Of a stretch of DNA of 64,000 bases, positions 63,257 to 64,000 are shown in pieces. Position numbers and translations under genes: made by a program. Position 1 is the stretch's first letter; each line of letters opens with the position of its first letter. The notes beneath the pieces are model-generated. The model saw nothing but the letters and a program-made list of their open reading frames with translations, was not told the DNA's origin and ran no database searches. The DNA is from Vibrio cincinnatiensis (GTDB taxonomy: Bacteria > Pseudomonadota > Gammaproteobacteria > Enterobacterales > Vibrionaceae). The stretch covers positions 558,001 to 622,000 of the forward strand of contig NZ_SGOM01000001.1 of assembly GCF_022113815.1 (NCBI RefSeq). The letters run 5' to 3'.

Positions 63257-63801
63257 CAACCGTTTTCCTTTAATATGAGAGGAAGCCCCGCACAAATAAA
63301 GACGACTCGCTGAGCCACTTTAGCAATGGCTTGATTCATCCAACCAGCGTAATCCACAAACAAACGTGAAGCTTCGCCGAGTGGTACAATCCCCATTCCT
63401 ACTTCATTAGAAACAAGCACAACTCTTGCCTTGCTGCACGTGAGTGCCACCAGTAATTGTTCTAACTGTTGCTCTATCTGTTTTTTGTTCAGTACCTGCC
63501 CATCATTATAAATCACATTGTTAAGCCATAAGGTCAGGCAATCAACCAGCACAATATCATGCTCACGAAACTGGGTGAATAATTGCGCCAAAGCGAGAGG
63601 TTCTTCATGTTCTAACCAACCTTGACCACGTTGCTGCTGATGATGTGCGATACGTGCTTGCATCTCCAAATCACAGGCGGTTGCTGTTGCCACATAATGA
63701 AGTTGAGAGGAGGGACTCTCAGCAAGCCACAATTGAGCTTGCTGCTCTGCATAATGGGACTTACCACTTCTTGCCCCACCTAAGATCAGTTGAATAGCCA
63801 C
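63256..63801 (-). CDS. cobU: Adenosylcobinamide kinase/guanylyltransferase (CobU)
   Basis: This 181-residue bifunctional enzyme phosphorylates adenosylcobinamide and adds GMP. The start is GTG 63801, which gives the family N-terminus '[20 protein letters not shown]' with its P-loop and the length of E. coli CobU (181); the longer frame overlaps cobS. '[18 protein letters not shown]' holds the guanylyl-accepting histidine region, and '[15 protein letters not shown]' and '[19 protein letters not shown]' are diagnostic. It overlaps cobS by 16 bases. Confidence 0.93.
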   Translation of the reverse strand: MAIQLILGGARSGKSHYAEQQAQLWLAESPSSQLHYVATATACDLEMQARIAHHQQQRGQGWLEHEEPLALAQLFTQFREHDIVLVDCLTLWLNNVIYNDGQVLNKKQIEQQLEQLLVALTCSKARVVLVSNEVGMGIVPLGEASRLFVDYAGWMNQAIAKVAQRVVFICAGLPLILKENG

Positions 63802-64000
63802 TGTACACGTCCTAACACTTGAATACCTTGCTGCCAATAAGCAATCAACAGTAAATAAATAGCTAGCTCCATAATCTGTTGCGCTGCGCCTAAGCAGTCT
63901 CCGGTAAATCCGCCCAGCTGCTTGGTTAACCAAGCCTTAAAACCCACTCGGAATAACCCGGTTAACAAAAGCAGCCCAATAAACACTTCGACGCTAAACC
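63786..64000 (-). CDS. cobS: Adenosylcobinamide-GDP ribazoletransferase (CobS), C-terminal part only
   Basis: The frame is open to the window end, so the N-terminal part lies outside. The 70 visible residues end with the CobS signature '[20 protein letters not shown]' and a final membrane helix region '[11 protein letters not shown]'. CobS joins adenosylcobinamide-GDP to alpha-ribazole (phosphate) at the membrane. With cobU and cobC it forms the nucleotide-loop assembly operon; a cobalamin riboswitch, if present, would be further upstream and out of view. Confidence 0.88.
   Translation of the reverse strand, partial: FSVEVFIGLLLLTGLFRVGFKAWLTKQLGGFTGDCLGAAQQIMELAIYLLLIAYWQQGIQVLGRVQWLFN

Noticed and set aside
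1..64000. Mobile elements, prophage, integron or CRISPR
   Set aside because: No transposase, integrase, phage structural gene, attachment repeat or regularly spaced repeat array was seen in the window.

Overview
The window looks like a chromosomal segment of a gammaproteobacterium of the family Vibrionaceae, most likely a Vibrio. The inference rests on gene content and close family matches: HrpA, CheV, an AapJQMP amino-acid transporter, a YccA-TusE-acylphosphatase-RlmI block like that of E. coli, tandem tRNA-Val(GAC) genes, QueC/QueE, MetA, several c-di-GMP enzymes and a cobalamin salvage block. No species-level claim is made. There is no prophage, insertion sequence, integron or CRISPR array; the segment reads as ordinary core and lineage-level genome with a few odd islands.

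Layout. 1-9.7 kb: a DeoR/GlpR-type regulator cut by the window edge and a glycerophosphodiester phosphodiesterase, an orphan beta-propeller protein, a CSS-EAL c-di-GMP phosphodiesterase, a GNAT gene followed by a Nudix-PAP2 fusion, a divergent DHA2 efflux pump/LysR pair, and a small outer-membrane barrel. 9.7-17.7 kb: hrpA, azoR, an unknown acidic protein, a TerB-like protein, a DEDDh exonuclease and a CHASE-type diguanylate cyclase. 17.7-24.4 kb: a three-gene operon of a membrane-anchored DUF2760 protein and two unusual Hsp70 proteins, preceded by a sequence that closely fits a sigma-32 heat-shock promoter; an unrecognised protein follows. 24.3-33.1 kb: small proteins, queC-queE, a YidA-like phosphatase, a siroheme-synthase-like protein carrying a remnant methyltransferase domain, and aapJQMP. 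33.2-40.2 kb: yccA, tusE, acylphosphatase, rlmI, two tRNA-Val genes, a diguanylate cyclase, a DUF2726 protein, cheV and an unknown 80-residue gene with its own promoter. 40.2-52.7 kb: a TolC/HlyD/ABC-2/ABC-2 export operon with no ATPase, metA behind tandem MetJ boxes, a PilF-like lipoprotein, a YgjP-like metallopeptidase, a LysR/MFS pair whose transporter carries an in-frame amber codon, and small conserved proteins. 52.7-64 kb: a Tat-exported PhoX phosphatase, an RND efflux pair, btuCD, astE and cobC-cobU-cobS, the last cut by the window end.

How the genes work together. The B12 genes (BtuCD uptake, CobU/CobS/CobC nucleotide-loop assembly) form a salvage route. AapJQMP is a complete amino-acid importer. 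QueE-QueC supply two steps of queuosine synthesis. YccA, TusE, acylphosphatase and RlmI are grouped by conserved synteny rather than one pathway. Three c-di-GMP enzymes and CheV give the region a signalling and motility flavour.

The best candidate for an under-described system is the DUF2760-Hsp70-Hsp70/DUF3731 operon: paired DnaK-like ATPases lacking the usual lid, next to a membrane-anchored partner with a VEK repeat, behind a heat-shock-type promoter. Other points of note are the Nudix-PAP2 fusion with all three PAP2 catalytic motifs lost, the amber codon in the YnfM-like transporter, and the remnant methyltransferase domain on the siroheme enzyme.
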